Source: Candidatus Gugararchaeum adminiculabundum (GTDB lineage Archaea; Micrarchaeota; Micrarchaeia; Burarchaeales; Gugararchaeaceae). Taken from it: 64,000 nt of DNA. Under the pieces are notes generated by a model, which saw only the letters and a program-made list of their open reading frames with translations, searched no databases and was not told the DNA's origin. The stretch spans positions 1 through 64,000 of the forward strand of contig CABMDC010000017.1 in the NCBI GenBank assembly GCA_902384795.1, read 5' to 3'. Below, one piece after another: positions 63,923 through 64,000 of the stretch (positions within the stretch are counted from its first letter, which is position 1; each line of letters starts with the position of its first letter). Made by a program: the position numbers and the translations under genes.

Positions 63923-64000
63923 TTGTGGTATTTTGTCGGAAAAGGCATAAATAGAGTTGGTGGGACCTGCGGACTAGTTGGATTTTTGGCTTTTGGGCTT

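Noticed and set aside
1-64000. CRISPR array, rRNA genes, transposase or integrase genes
   Set aside because: No regularly spaced direct repeats, rRNA signatures or transposase/integrase motifs found on reading.

Overview
This 64 kb window is archaeal chromosome, inferred from aIF2-alpha, Nop5, Nop10, PriS/PriL, GINS, PCNA, S27e, L44e, RpoL, Csl4, deoxyhypusine synthase, CDP-archaeol synthase and class III signal-peptide pilin-like proteins. A DPANN-type lineage (Diapherotrites/Micrarchaeota-like) is my guess, not demonstrated. Recognisable pathways: thiamine (thiC, thiE, thiM), pyrimidines (pyrC-pyrK-pyrD), purM, thrC, B12-type RNR, SpeD, a replication/translation cluster (priL-priS-GINS-L44e-S27e-aIF2a-nop10-PAC2), topA, truD, a pilin-like surface cluster, two tRNAs (Pro UGG, Gln CUG) and one RelE-type toxin locus. 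No CRISPR array, rRNA or transposase was seen. The most interesting content is intergenic. (1) A dispersed two-part hairpin element occurs in 4 full copies plus 1 half copy. Its core GCGAGCGAGNAATCGCGAGC can fold with a GNRA tetraloop and tandem G.A pairs, its outer arms differ between copies but stay complementary, and its second stem shows two compensatory base-pair changes. (2) Two GC-rich multibranch inverted-repeat structures (14108-14193 and 60210-60365) each sit between divergent promoters. (3) A 38-bp perfect alternating Pu/Py (Z-DNA-prone) tract lies between topA and truD. (4) Paired symmetric operator-like sites precede an HTH-CBS regulator gene, and a repeated 17-mer lies at an AbrB-like gene. 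(5) Relict duplications were found of an Mre11-like gene 3' end and of the tRNA-Gln 3' end. All structures were read by eye; no folding or search program was run.
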